From assembly GCA_958296295.1 (NCBI GenBank), contig OY282460.1, forward strand, positions 2,666,001 through 2,730,000: 64,000 nt of DNA. Direction: 5' to 3'. The translations under genes were made by a program, and so were the position numbers. Numbering within the stretch: position 1 is the stretch's first letter; each line of letters opens with the position of its first letter. Positions 16,836-25,675 of this stretch are shown piece after piece. Below the pieces are notes generated by a model. The model was not told the DNA's origin and did not search any database. It saw nothing but the letters and a program-made list of their open reading frames with translations. The stretch is from an uncultured Pseudomonadales bacterium. GTDB lineage: Bacteria > Pseudomonadota > Gammaproteobacteria > Pseudomonadales > Azotimanducaceae.

Positions 16836-18005
16836 TCAGACCGCGCCGCCGTTCGGGGCCTCGGCATCATCGCCAGCAGTCCATTGCGCGTAAAAGAGCT
16901 CCAACGCGTCCTGCAAGCCGTCCAGCTTGGCGGCGCTTTCCACGAAGGGCGGCGCGCGCTCGGCCACGGTCTCGTGCCACCGCCCAACCTCGCCGGCCAG
17001 CACACGCGGCAACATCGCGACGATGCGCTCGACGCTCGGCCGGCCGTTCAGGGCGTAGCCGAGCCGAGCCAACAAGGCCGCGCTCGCCCCCGTGCCGGTG
17101 AACGCCACGACTTTGCGGCCCAGCAGCAACGCCTCCGCCACCACGAGCGGGTTCGGATCCTCGCGCGAGGTCAACAAGAACGCGTCGGCGCGGCGAAGAT
17201 GCGCATAGGGGTTCTCGGTGATTCCCGTGAAGTAGAAGTTCCGCACCCGGAGGGATTGGAAACGCTCGTAGGTCTTGTCGTTGAGATCCGTTTCCGCCGG
17301 CGCCCACGGGCCTACCCAGACAAAATCGTACTGCTGCAACCGCTCGGCGACCGCCAAGAAGATGTCCGCGCCTTTGCGAGGCTGCGCCAGCCCGCACATG
17401 GCGACCGCCAGCCGGTCGCTGCTGGCCGGCAGCGCCTCGCCGCGCTCGTTCACCGGCGGCGGCACAGCCTGCTCCCCGCCCGCCCGCACGACGTCCCCAT
17501 CCACGAAAATGCCGATGTCCAGCGTCTTCGCCACGGACGTGGACGTGAGTTCCTGCAGATCCTCCAGAGCCGTTCGCGACGCCCCGACCAAGAGGTCCGC
17601 GAAGCGCAGCACTCGGGGCGTACACACGCTGGACAACAGCGACGGCAGACTGTCCCGGGTCTCGTGGGTGTGCAGCACCACGGCCACGCCGGATCTCTTG
17701 CCGGCCTCGCACCACTCCCCGGCGCTCACCGAGTTCACATACAGGAGATCGGGTTTCAGTTCGGCAAGAATCCGCTCGGCGTGGACAACCCGTTGCCGGT
17801 ACGTTTGATCGCAGACTTCGTGGCTCGTGTTCAACACTCGATACGACGGGCGCAAGTGCTCGTACCACGGAAAGTCGATGAGGGGCCCCTTCTTCTTGGC
17901 GAGCAGCGAAACCTCGTGCGTTCGCGCCAAGTGGGCGGCGATATCGAAGCCGATGCGCGGCGCGCCCGTCAAACTCGCGTCGTGGCAAACCACGCAAACC
18001 CGCAT
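16836..18005 (-). CDS. GT4-family glycosyltransferase
   Basis: A 389-residue GT-B glycosyltransferase. The N-terminus MRVCVVCHDASLTGAPR, followed by LLYVNSV and HTHETRDSLPSL, is the acceptor domain. The C-terminal donor domain has GLAQPRKGADIFL, FTGITENPYAHLRRADAFLL and the nucleotide-sugar signature SREDPNPLVVAEALLLGRKVVAF, including the E-x7-E type pair. Donor and linkage cannot be read from sequence; the neighbours (rmlC, sulfotransferase-RgpF fusion) suggest a rhamnose-containing surface glycan. It is separated from the fusion gene by 7 bases. Confidence 0.85.
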   Translation of the reverse strand: MRVCVVCHDASLTGAPRIGFDIAAHLARTHEVSLLAKKKGPLIDFPWYEHLRPSYRVLNTSHEVCDQTYRQRVVHAERILAELKPDLLYVNSVSAGEWCEAGKRSGVAVVLHTHETRDSLPSLLSSVCTPRVLRFADLLVGASRTALEDLQELTSTSVAKTLDIGIFVDGDVVRAGGEQAVPPPVNERGEALPASSDRLAVAMCGLAQPRKGADIFLAVAERLQQYDFVWVGPWAPAETDLNDKTYERFQSLRVRNFYFTGITENPYAHLRRADAFLLTSREDPNPLVVAEALLLGRKVVAFTGTGASAALLARLGYALNGRPSVERIVAMLPRVLAGEVGRWHETVAERAPPFVESAAKLDGLQDALELFYAQWTAGDDAEAPNGGAV

Positions 18006-18012
18006 GGGCTTG

Positions 18013-21000
18013 CTACCGCCATTCCACGCGGAGGCCCATGTCGCGCGCCACCGCCGGGAAAACCCGCTCGATGGCGTGCGCCCATTGCCCGTCGCGATGA
18101 AACGTCAAGGATTTCTCGTCGCCGCGTTCGAACTCTATCGCCGCTTCTCCCGCCTCGGTCGCCGTTCCGGCCGCCGCCGCCACCCCGACGAAGACGCGTT
18201 CCAGCACTTCTCGACGCAGGAACATCATCGTGCCCGAGAGGAAGTCCACGACCCGGTGTTCCTCCCTCACGCCCAGGCGATCCAGCAGATCGAAATACTT
18301 GTCGGGATTGTCGTTCAGTTGCGTGTACCGGCACCGCTCGGCGCCGAGCATGCCGATCGACTCGTCGGCCAGCAGGCGGCGGACGTTGTCGCTCGCGGTT
18401 TCCGCCGTGCCGAGCAAAGGCGTCAACAACTTTCGTCGCCAGAGCTGCACCTCGCCCTTGCCCATGTGCGGGCTCTTTTTCGTGTGAACCAGACAGAACA
18501 GCGGGTAATCCGCCATGCGGATGTTCCGCAACGTCTGAAAATGGCCGCCGATGTCGCGGCCTTCGTTCTTGCTGATGAAAACCCTGGCCTCGGGAAAGTC
18601 GTCCCGCACGCTCGTCAGCAATTCCTGGGTGAACGTCGTGTCCACCAGATTGACGTACAAGTCGTGGCAATTCGGCGCCAAGTTCGCCAGATAGCCGGAC
18701 AGTTCCGGCCAAAGCTCCGGATAGTAGACGTGCGCGAGAACGCACAACGCCTTGGCGCCGACCCTTGGCTCGGCGGCCGTATCGACGCCGGCCGGCGATG
18801 GCGCCCCGGACTTGCCATTGTCGTTTCGCAAAGTGTGCAAACGCGGCTCCCAGCGTCCGGCGGACATGTAGTGCCGCAGAACCTCAAGGGCCGGCTTGTT
18901 CGCGAACCCGGCCTGAAGATCCGGATACAAGCCGAGGTACTCGTCGGCTTGAAAGTCGATGGGGATCTCGCGCGGGCTGTCGCAAATCGTCCGCAAGAAC
19001 TCGCCTTTGGAGCAGATGCGGGATTCGGCGTGGCCGTGTTTCTCGTAGTGGGTCCGCAACGCGGCGTCGTCCAATCCGGCAAGATCCGCATGCAGCGCGC
19101 CGTAGAACGCCGGGTCGAAGGCGAAGGCGTCTGGCGCCGACAGGTCGCAGCGATGCAGATCGCGGATCAGCGGATCCAGCTCGTCGTCGGAGATGTCGAT
19201 CGGCAGTCGGCCTTCCGAGTATCCCGCCTCCATATAGTGGGTGAGCGGATCTTGCTCGGCGGCTCGAACATCGTCGTTGGTCGCCAAGTAGTATTCGGGA
19301 TCGAACAAAATCGGCACCGTCGCGTTGTTGCGCGACGCCTCGAAGTTTCGATCCGCCAAATCCAAGCGCCCGCAATGGCCGTAGGTCCGGGCCGACGGGG
19401 CGCGCGAAAGCAAGTGCCGGCCGGCGCCGTCGGGAAGAGCCTTCACGATCCGGCCCTTCCACCGCGTTCGCCTTGCCGCCCCGACCGGCAACAACCGCCA
19501 AAACGCCCGCAGCGCGTAGTAGCGCGGCCGAGGTGTTCTCGCCGCGACCGCTGGCGGGCCCGCCTCCTCATCCGCGGCCTCGCCGGCCGGTTCGCCGCCC
19601 AGCTTCGTTCGCACCCAGCGCAACGGTTTGGTGACCCGCCAAGACGTGGACGACCGCAACGCGTCGATGGCCTGGTTGAGCTCACTAGCGTGGGCCGCGC
19701 CATCCGCCAAGGCTCGGCGCAAACCGCCGATGCGCCCGTCCCGCTCGGCGATGCGCCCGTCCCGCTCGGCGATGCGCTCGTCCCGTTCGGCGATGCGTTC
19801 ATCCCGCTGCGCGAGGTGCATGTCCCGCTCGGCGATGGTGTTGGCGAGCGCGTTGGCGCGCGCCTCGTGCTCGGCCACCGCCGAGCCCAGCTGGTCGATG
19901 CGGACGTCGCGCTCGGCCACCTTCTCGCCGAGCCAGGCGAGGCGTTCGTCCCGCTCGGCAACCCTGTTCGCAAGCGCGCTGGCGCGCGCCTCGTGCTCGG
20001 CCGCCGCCGAGCCCAGCTGGTCGATGCGGACGTCGCGCTCGGTCATCTTCTCGCCGAGCCAGGCGAGGCGTTCGTCCCGCTCGGCAACCCTGTTCGCAAG
20101 CGTGTTGGCGCGCGCCTCGTGCTCGGCCACCACCGAGCCCAGCCGGTCGATGCGGACGTCGCGTTCGATCAGTGCCGTGTTCATCTGGCCGATCTGCCTG
20201 TCGCGCGCCTGCACGGTTTCGTTCGTGGCGTTGAGCATGCCGTCTCGCTCGGCTACCGCATGGATCAACGCATCCGTTCGAACATCCCGATCAACGATGG
20301 CCTGGTCTAGCGAAGCCAGTTGGTCTTGTTGTCTTTCGATGTCCTTGTTCAGGCCGTCTATGACGTCGTCTCTGTCCCGCACGGCACGACTCGACGAATC
20401 GAGCTGAACTTCGTGCCGCGCGATCACCTCGTCCCTGTCCCGCACCGCTTGATTCAACGAGTCGAGCTGAACTTCGTGCCGGGCGATCACCTCGTCCCTG
20501 TCCCGCACGGCCTGTCTCAACGAGTCGCGCCGACCTTGGTGCCCGGCGATAACCTCGTCCCTGTCGCGCACGGCTTGTCCCAACGAGTCTATTTCGCGGT
20601 CGCGCGCGGCGATCACGTTGCCTTGCGCTTGCAGTTCCTTTTCCAACGCGCTGTTGCGCTTGCCAAGCCGCGCGCTGACGATGACCGGTTGGCGAAATAC
20701 GGCGCAGGCGTCGTCGAACTCGCTGCGGACCGCATCCAGCCGGCCCGCGTCGTCCGCGTCACGTTGCCCGCGCGACCAGCGCGAGAGAATGTCGAACGTC
20801 GACCTCGTCCAACGCGACAAGGCCGGATCCGCAAGGGCATCGTCCGCCTTTTGATGCCGCAACGCGGGCGAAACACGCTGATCCAGCTCGATGGCGGCGG
20901 TGGCGGACGGCTTTGGCCAAACGACGCCCAAGTCGCTGCCGAGGCGCTCCGCCACGGTCGACCAGTCTTCGAGCGTGTCGTCGTAGCGCGCGAACGCCCG

Positions 21001-21612
21001 CCGGTGCGGGCGCGAACCTTCTTCGGCTGCCAGCACGTTGCGCAGCCACAAGAGCATGCCCACCGATGGCGGGATGGCGTCGCGGTCGGCCAGAGACGCC
21101 GACGTTTCCAAGGGATTGCGCAGCGCAACGGCAATACGCGGCTCGGCACCGGCCCGTTGCGCGACATCGCACCAGAAGGGCAGGAGGCGGCACAACCGAG
21201 GATCCTTCAACACGAACAAGCCGCTATCGGCGAATTCGCTCTCGAGCAGCGCTTGGGCTTGGGGGCGGAACGCCTGGGCGGCCGGCGAAGCGAACCAGTC
21301 CGCGCTCAAGTGTTCCCAATCGTCCCACGCCGAACCGGCGGACTTCAGCATGGCGTCATTCAAAGCCGTGACCTTTGTCGATTCCCAATACCCCGTGCCG
21401 TTGTATTCGTCCGCTTCCATCAATGTCTTGGGCGCGTCGCAACCCAAACCCACGAGCACTTGGGTCAGCAAGGACGTGCCGCTACGGTGCATTCCCGCCA
21501 CCAGCACCGCCACCCGGGCCGTTGTGTTCGCCGCAGCGCCGGCGTTGCCCCGCCGCTTGGTCTTCGGGTCGCGAGCGCCGGGGCCACCCGCGCTTCTGGC
21601 GCCTGCGCCCAT
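18013..21612 (-). CDS. Sulfotransferase / coiled-coil / rhamnan-synthesis F (RgpF) fusion
   Basis: A 1199-residue three-part protein. Residues about 30-280: a PAPS-dependent sulfotransferase, with the 5'-phosphosulfate loop VLVAGMHRSGTSLL and a 3'-phosphate region ALRNPLETSASLADRD. Residues about 320-655: a long acidic/basic coiled coil made of nested repeats, ending in the SSTSWRVTKPLRW motif often seen before glycan-enzyme domains. Residues about 770-930: three diverged copies of a FDPEYYLATNDDV...HYMEAG motif. Residues about 955-1195: an RgpF-type domain (AHVYYPELWPELSGYL, ISKNEGRDIGGHF, LVHTKKSPH). The ATG at 21612 overlaps the cysC stop (TGATG), linking it to the PAPS source. Likely role: adding sulfate and/or sugars to a rhamnan-like glycan; inference. 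Confidence 0.85.
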   Translation of the reverse strand: MGAGARSAGGPGARDPKTKRRGNAGAAANTTARVAVLVAGMHRSGTSLLTQVLVGLGCDAPKTLMEADEYNGTGYWESTKVTALNDAMLKSAGSAWDDWEHLSADWFASPAAQAFRPQAQALLESEFADSGLFVLKDPRLCRLLPFWCDVAQRAGAEPRIAVALRNPLETSASLADRDAIPPSVGMLLWLRNVLAAEEGSRPHRRAFARYDDTLEDWSTVAERLGSDLGVVWPKPSATAAIELDQRVSPALRHQKADDALADPALSRWTRSTFDILSRWSRGQRDADDAGRLDAVRSEFDDACAVFRQPVIVSARLGKRNSALEKELQAQGNVIAARDREIDSLGQAVRDRDEVIAGHQGRRDSLRQAVRDRDEVIARHEVQLDSLNQAVRDRDEVIARHEVQLDSSSRAVRDRDDVIDGLNKDIERQQDQLASLDQAIVDRDVRTDALIHAVAERDGMLNATNETVQARDRQIGQMNTALIERDVRIDRLGSVVAEHEARANTLANRVAERDERLAWLGEKMTERDVRIDQLGSAAAEHEARASALANRVAERDERLAWLGEKVAERDVRIDQLGSAVAEHEARANALANTIAERDMHLAQRDERIAERDERIAERDGRIAERDGRIGGLRRALADGAAHASELNQAIDALRSSTSWRVTKPLRWVRTKLGGEPAGEAADEEAGPPAVAARTPRPRYYALRAFWRLLPVGAARRTRWKGRIVKALPDGAGRHLLSRAPSARTYGHCGRLDLADRNFEASRNNATVPILFDPEYYLATNDDVRAAEQDPLTHYMEAGYSEGRLPIDISDDELDPLIRDLHRCDLSAPDAFAFDPAFYGALHADLAGLDDAALRTHYEKHGHAESRICSKGEFLRTICDSPREIPIDFQADEYLGLYPDLQAGFANKPALEVLRHYMSAGRWEPRLHTLRNDNGKSGAPSPAGVDTAAEPRVGAKALCVLAHVYYPELWPELSGYLANLAPNCHDLYVNLVDTTFTQELLTSVRDDFPEARVFISKNEGRDIGGHFQTLRNIRMADYPLFCLVHTKKSPHMGKGEVQLWRRKLLTPLLGTAETASDNVRRLLADESIGMLGAERCRYTQLNDNPDKYFDLLDRLGVREEHRVVDFLSGTMMFLRREVLERVFVGVAAAAGTATEAGEAAIEFERGDEKSLTFHRDGQWAHAIERVFPAVARDMGLRVEWR
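19729..19812 (-). repeat. Four 7-residue (21-bp) coiled-coil repeats
   Basis: Four tandem heptads AQRDERI, AERDERI, AERDGRI, AERDGRI within the fusion protein. At DNA level they are near-identical 21-bp units, the smallest of three nested periods in this coiled coil. Confidence 0.85.
19789..20166 (-). repeat. Three 42-residue (126-bp) coiled-coil repeats
   Basis: Three tandem copies of a unit beginning ERDVRID(R/Q)LGS and containing AEHEARA(N/S)(T/A)LAN. The first two copies are almost identical; the third diverges at its end into the 7-residue repeats. DNA is highly similar, so recent unequal exchange is likely. Confidence 0.9.
20383..20571 (-). repeat. Three 21-residue (63-bp) coiled-coil repeats
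   Basis: Three tandem copies of VRDRDEVIA(G/R)H...DS...A in the fusion protein. The second and third copies are identical over their first 16 residues. A fourth, more diverged unit (VRDRDDVIDGL) follows. Confidence 0.85.
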
Positions 21613-22247
21613 CAACCGGGTTCCTTTTCGCCAAGGCCGGCGGCGAAGCGGGAAGTCACGAAACGGGTCAAGGTGGCAAGCGACCGCGCCACGCTTTCCT
21701 TTGTCGTGTCGATGACGAGCGACGGACGCTCGGGGGCCTCATAGACGTCGTCCACCGCCGTGAAGCGTTTGATCTGGCCGGCCCGCGCCTTGCGGTAGAG
21801 GCCTTTGGGATCGCGCATTTCGCAGGTGGCGAGATCGGCGCGAACGTACACCTCGTGGAACCGCCCCGGCGGCAAGTCGCGCATGACCGCCTGGCGCGCC
21901 TTCTCGCGATCGGCGCGGTACGGAGAAATGAAGGCGGAAACGCAAATGTAGCCCAACATGGCCAACAGCGCCGCGACATGGCCGACGCGACGTATGTTCT
22001 CCGTGCGATCCGCATGCGCGAAGCCGAGGTCGTCGTTCAAGCCGTGGCGCATGTTGTCGCCATCGAGCACGGCGATCTGAAAACCGTCGCGAAACAGTGT
22101 TTCTTCAAGCGCGAAGGCCAGTGTGGATTTGCCCGCCCCCGATAAACCCGTGAGCCAAAGCACGCCGCCGGCGTGTCCGCTTCGCGCCTCGCGCTCGGCG
22201 AGCGAGACGCGATGTTCTATCGGCTTGATGTCGGCGGCGTGGATCAT
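21612..22247 (-). CDS. cysC: Adenylylsulfate (APS) kinase
   Basis: A 211-residue kinase making PAPS from APS and ATP. The Walker A GLSGAGKSTLA, the APS-site LDGDNMRHGLNDDLGF, RTENIRRVGHVAALLAMLG and SPYRADREKAR, and the C-terminal FTAVDDVYEAPERPSLVIDT are all family signatures. ATG 22247 is chosen because upstream residues do not match the family. No sulfate-assimilation genes (cysDN, cysH) are nearby. Its stop overlaps the start of the sulfotransferase fusion, so this copy most likely feeds PAPS to glycan sulfation rather than to cysteine synthesis. Confidence 0.9.
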   Translation of the reverse strand: MIHAADIKPIEHRVSLAEREARSGHAGGVLWLTGLSGAGKSTLAFALEETLFRDGFQIAVLDGDNMRHGLNDDLGFAHADRTENIRRVGHVAALLAMLGYICVSAFISPYRADREKARQAVMRDLPPGRFHEVYVRADLATCEMRDPKGLYRKARAGQIKRFTAVDDVYEAPERPSLVIDTTKESVARSLATLTRFVTSRFAAGLGEKEPG

Positions 22248-22342
22248 GCGGGCGTGAGTGCTGCAAGGCTTGGGATTATACGCTTGCGGTGGTTTCGTTC
22301 GCTGTTCGGGCCGGCACCGCAAGAGGCGCTTGCGTTGTGCCG

Positions 22343-23164
22343 TCAACTCCCGGCGTCCCGCGCCCACTTGGCGAGGGCTTGATTCTGGCGCTTGATCTCC
22401 GCCGCGATCTGGGCGAGTTCGCCGGCCATCTGCTGCACGGCGGCGCTCACCATGTCGGTGCCGCCGGCGATGGAGACCAATGCGCCGATGTGCTTGCCAA
22501 GATTCTCCTCGGCGGATTGGATGGCTTCGACGATCGCGCCGATCGTTTCCCGGGTGGTCGGCTCTTGGGTGGTCGATGTCTCAACATACGGTTCGGCAAC
22601 GGGTAGCGGCGCCACCGTGGTGGAGGCGATGGCCGGCGGCACCGTCTCGACCGCGGTCGTCGAAGGTTCAAGAGAGGCGTCCGCGACGGTCTGGGCGGGC
22701 GTGAAAGCAACGGTCCCCGTGGCGTAGGCCGCGTCGCCCGGCGGGACCTCGGCGAACATTCCCGGCGAGACCAGCGAGCCGTCCTCCCGTTCCGTCAGCA
22801 GGGGCGGTTCCGGGGCTTGCGGCCGCGGCGGCAGACTGTCCAACGACAAGCTACCCATGCCGGAGGCCGCGGCGTCCATTCGCTCGGCCAGATCAGCCCG
22901 TTGCCCGGCATCCAACGCGAAAAGGCCCAAGGCTGCTTGGCGGATCAGGTCGGCGGCCTCGGCGGTGGGCGGCACCCAGCCGTCCAACTGGACGCCAAGC
23001 AGGTTTTCCGCCGAGCGCGCCAGTTCACCGACCGGCCCGACGCCCGCCGTCGCGCGGACGTCGGCAAAGGCCGCGCGCAGCCCCGCCAAGGCGCCAGCGT
23101 GGCTCGGCTCCCGGCCCAGACGGGCGAGGTCGGCCTCGGCTTCACGGAGAAATCGCTCTTCCAT
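22343..23164 (-). CDS. Uncharacterised protein with degenerate HPt-like N-terminus
   Basis: About 273 residues, no clear family. Residues 1-110 are helical and follow the HPt/CheA P1 pattern: MEERFLREAEADLARL, then AFADVRATAGVGPVGELARSAENLLG, then QAALGLFAL. In true HPt domains the corresponding helix carries HTLKGSA with the phospho-accepting His; here no His is present, so phosphotransfer is unlikely. The middle (about 120-200) is Pro/Thr/Ala-rich and probably disordered. The last 60 residues (IGAIVEAIQSAEENLGKHIG to IAAEIKRQNQALAKWARD) form amphipathic helices, possibly a coiled coil. ATG 23164 is chosen; the frame is open to TTG 23212. It lies upstream of cysC on the same strand. Confidence 0.55.
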   Translation of the reverse strand: MEERFLREAEADLARLGREPSHAGALAGLRAAFADVRATAGVGPVGELARSAENLLGVQLDGWVPPTAEAADLIRQAALGLFALDAGQRADLAERMDAAASGMGSLSLDSLPPRPQAPEPPLLTEREDGSLVSPGMFAEVPPGDAAYATGTVAFTPAQTVADASLEPSTTAVETVPPAIASTTVAPLPVAEPYVETSTTQEPTTRETIGAIVEAIQSAEENLGKHIGALVSIAGGTDMVSAAVQQMAGELAQIAAEIKRQNQALAKWARDAGS

Positions 23165-23250
23165 CAAGCTACGATTCGGCACCGTGGAAACGGCGCGGAG
23201 TCCTGCCGCCAATGTGAGCGTGGCGAATGTTGGACATGTTCTTTAGCACG

Positions 23251-23637
23251 CTAGGGCTTGGCGGGCGGCGTCCACTGGCCCACCGGGATGGTGGGCAGAC
23301 GCGAGGCGTTCCGCTCTTTCAATTCGTCCAAGTAGCGCTGCCAATAGCGCTCCCGATGTGCCGCGAGGTCGCGCAAGAACGACCAAGAGTATATGCCGGT
23401 GTCGTGGCCGTCGTCGAACACTATGCGGATGGCGTAGTTGCCCACCGGCACGATCTCGCGGACGCCCACGCGCTTCTTGCCCGTTTGCAGCACCCTCTCG
23501 CTCTCCGCGTGGCCGCGCACTTCGGCCGATGGCGAATACACCCGCAGCAGTTCCGCCGGCAGCGTGGCGGAGCTGTCCGAGTAGGTTAGCTCCAAGGTCT
23601 TGGAGCGCTTGTGGTAGATGATGCGGGTGGGATTCAC
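23251..23637 (-). CDS. DUF971 domain-containing protein
   Basis: A 128-residue protein of the DUF971 (gamma-butyrobetaine hydroxylase N-terminal-like) family. The start RIIYHKRSKTLELTYSD, the central LPAELLRVYSPSAEVRGH and the late FDDGHDTGIYSWSFLRDLA are the family pattern. DUF971 genes commonly follow hslVU in Gammaproteobacteria, and this one lies 31 bases after hslU. GTG 23637 is the best start; upstream residues in frame belong to hslU DNA. Function unknown; a zinc-binding fold is known for related domains. Confidence 0.85.
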   Translation of the reverse strand: MNPTRIIYHKRSKTLELTYSDSSATLPAELLRVYSPSAEVRGHAESERVLQTGKKRVGVREIVPVGNYAIRIVFDDGHDTGIYSWSFLRDLAAHRERYWQRYLDELKERNASRLPTIPVGQWTPPAKP

Positions 23638-23668
23638 AGCGCTTGCGACGAGGTTGGGCGAGCCGGGG

Positions 23669-24988
23669 TCAGAGTATGTAACGCGAGAGGTCCTGATCCC
23701 GGGCGATGTCGGCGAGATGCTCGTCCACATAGGCGGCGTCTATCGTCGTCGGCACGTCGTCGGCGCGGGTCTCGAAGGAAATGTCGTCCAGCAGCCGCTC
23801 CATCACCGTGTGCAGCCGCCGCGCGCCGATGTTCTCCGTGTTCTCGTTCACCTCGAAGGAGATCTCGGCGATGCGGATGAGGGCGTCGTCTTCAAAGCGC
23901 ACGTCCATGCCTTCGGTGGCCAGCAGCGCCCGGTACTGCTCGGTGAGGGAGGCGTCCGGCTCCGAGAGAATGCGGCGAAAGTCCTCCGGCGTCAGTGCCG
24001 CCAACTCCACCCGGATGGGCAGCCGGCCCTGCAACTCCGGTATGAGGTCCGAGGGTTTGGCGAAGTGGAAGGCGCCGGAAGCGATGAACAGAATGTGATC
24101 CGTGCGCACCATGCCGTGCTTCGTGTTGACGGTGCAGCCCTCGATGAGGGGCAACAAATCCCGTTGCACGCCTTCGCGCGAAACATCCGCGCCGATGCTC
24201 TCGCTGCGCTTCGCCACCTTGTCCAGTTCGTCCAAGAACACGACGCCCGTCTGCTCCACCGCCGTGATGGCGCGGGTCTTCAGTTCGTCCTCGTTGATGA
24301 GCTTGAACGCTTCCTCTTCGCGCAGCCGGCGGAAGGCGTCTCGCACTTTCATGCGGGCCATGCGCGGCTTGCCGGTGGGCAGGTTCGCGAACATGTTCTG
24401 CAACTGCCCGGTGAGCTCCTCCATGCCCGGCGGCGCCATGATTTCAACGCCGATGGCGGAATGGTCCAACTCGATGGACACCTCGCGCTCGTCGAGTTCC
24501 CCGGCGCGCAGGCGTTCGCGGAACTTCTGCCGCGTCTCGGCGGCGCGACCACCACCGTCTTCGCCGGCGTGGGACGACGGCCCCGGCAGCAACGCGTCGA
24601 GAATGCGATCCTCGGCGGCGTCCTCGGCACGGGCCCGCACCCGCTCCATGGCCTGTTCGCGCAGCATCTTCACCGACACGTCCGCCAGATCCCGCACGAT
24701 GGACTCCACATCGCGCCCCACATAGCCCACCTCGGTGAACTTGGTGGCCTCGACCTTGATGAAGGGCGCGTTGGAAAGCCGCGCCAAACGTCGGGCGATC
24801 TCGGTCTTGCCGACGCCGGTCGGCCCGATCATGAGGATGTTCTTCGGGGTTACCTCGTCGCGCAGCGCGTCGTCGAGCTGCATGCGCCGCCAGCGGTTGC
24901 GCAGCGCGATGGCCACGGCGCGCTTGGCTTTGTCTTGGCCAATGATGTGTTTGTCGAGCTCGTGGACGATCTCGCGTGGGGTCATCAT
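23669..24988 (-). CDS. hslU: HslU ATPase of the HslVU protease
   Basis: A 439-residue AAA+ unfoldase that feeds substrates to HslV. Seen: [25 protein letters not shown], Walker [13 protein letters not shown], the pore loop in [19 protein letters not shown], Walker [11 protein letters not shown], and the C-terminal [16 protein letters not shown] plus terminal residues DLSRYIL, which dock into HslV. An I-domain lies between. The ATG at 24988 overlaps the hslV stop, so the pair is coupled. In E. coli the operon is heat-shock controlled; I did not find a sigma-32 promoter ahead of hslV here. Confidence 0.96.
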   Translation of the reverse strand: MMTPREIVHELDKHIIGQDKAKRAVAIALRNRWRRMQLDDALRDEVTPKNILMIGPTGVGKTEIARRLARLSNAPFIKVEATKFTEVGYVGRDVESIVRDLADVSVKMLREQAMERVRARAEDAAEDRILDALLPGPSSHAGEDGGGRAAETRQKFRERLRAGELDEREVSIELDHSAIGVEIMAPPGMEELTGQLQNMFANLPTGKPRMARMKVRDAFRRLREEEAFKLINEDELKTRAITAVEQTGVVFLDELDKVAKRSESIGADVSREGVQRDLLPLIEGCTVNTKHGMVRTDHILFIASGAFHFAKPSDLIPELQGRLPIRVELAALTPEDFRRILSEPDASLTEQYRALLATEGMDVRFEDDALIRIAEISFEVNENTENIGARRLHTVMERLLDDISFETRADDVPTTIDAAYVDEHLADIARDQDLSRYIL

Positions 24989-25524
24989 GCTTCTAATGTC
25001 TCGATAGTCGTGTGCTGGTTGGTGAACACGCAGATGTCGGCGGCGATGGCCAGGCTCTTGGCGACGATGTCGCGGGCCGGCAAGTCGGTCTCAGCGAGCA
25101 TCGCCCGAGCCGCCGCCTGCGCGTAAGGCCCGCCCGAGCCGATGGCGATCAAGCCGCCTTCGGGCTCCACCACATCCCCATTGCCCGTGACGAGAAGCGA
25201 CGTGGTCTTGTCGGCCACCGCCAACAACGCCTGCAACCGGCGCAGCACGCGATCAGCGCGCCAATCCTTGGCCAGCTCCACCGCGGCTCGCGTCAGATTG
25301 CCCTGGTACTTCTCCAAGGCGCCCTCGAAGCGCTCGAACAGGGTGAAGGCGTCCGCCGTTCCGCCGGCGAAACCGGCGAGCACGCTGCCCTCGTGGAGCC
25401 GCCGCACCTTGCGGGCGTTGCTCTTCAGGATCGTGTTGCCGAACGAGACTTGGCCGTCTCCGCCAAGCACGACGCTGGCCCCACGCCGCACGCAAACGAT
25501 AGTTGTGCCGCTGAACTGCTCCAC
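24985..25524 (-). CDS. hslV: HslV peptidase, with short propeptide
   Basis: The proteolytic chamber of HslVU, a 179-residue N-terminal-nucleophile hydrolase. The mature protein starts at the Thr in [10 protein letters not shown], here preceded by the six residues MEQFSG from a GTG at 24985+539 (24-base gap to the nearest upstream Gly-rich DNA). The form with an MEQxxG leader is known in several bacterial groups and must be cleaved to free Thr. The lysine in [16 protein letters not shown], the GGTADAF turn and the [13 protein letters not shown] segment are intact. It is followed by hslU in the standard order. Confidence 0.94.
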   Translation of the reverse strand: MEQFSGTTIVCVRRGASVVLGGDGQVSFGNTILKSNARKVRRLHEGSVLAGFAGGTADAFTLFERFEGALEKYQGNLTRAAVELAKDWRADRVLRRLQALLAVADKTTSLLVTGNGDVVEPEGGLIAIGSGGPYAQAAARAMLAETDLPARDIVAKSLAIAADICVFTNQHTTIETLEA

Positions 25525-25675
25525 GGGCGTCTCTTGAGGTCTTGCGGGCGCTGGCGACGCCGCACGATGCGACGCCGTGACGGCCAGTTTAGCACCGCCG
25601 CCAAGAGGCGACTTTCTCGCGCCGCCAAGCGGCGGCCGAGCCCATCCCGAACCTCGGTTTCGCGGCGCGGCGCCG

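Noticed and set aside
17827-20310. An 827-codon plus-strand ORF opposite the sulfotransferase fusion
   Set aside because: It mirrors the repeats of the fusion gene in antisense. It has no recognisable motifs and is rich in Arg/Val periodicity; the minus-strand frame has clear domains.
25570-25650. Repeated CTTGGCGGC and a CCGCC/GGCGG hairpin upstream of hslV as a mobile REP-like element
   Set aside because: Only two short copies are visible and I could not find matching copies elsewhere in the window; chance in GC-rich DNA is likely.
24985-25675. A sigma-32 promoter ahead of hslV
   Set aside because: I looked for CTTGAA with CCCCAT-like spacing and found only CTTGGCGGC direct repeats; spacing and -10 do not fit.
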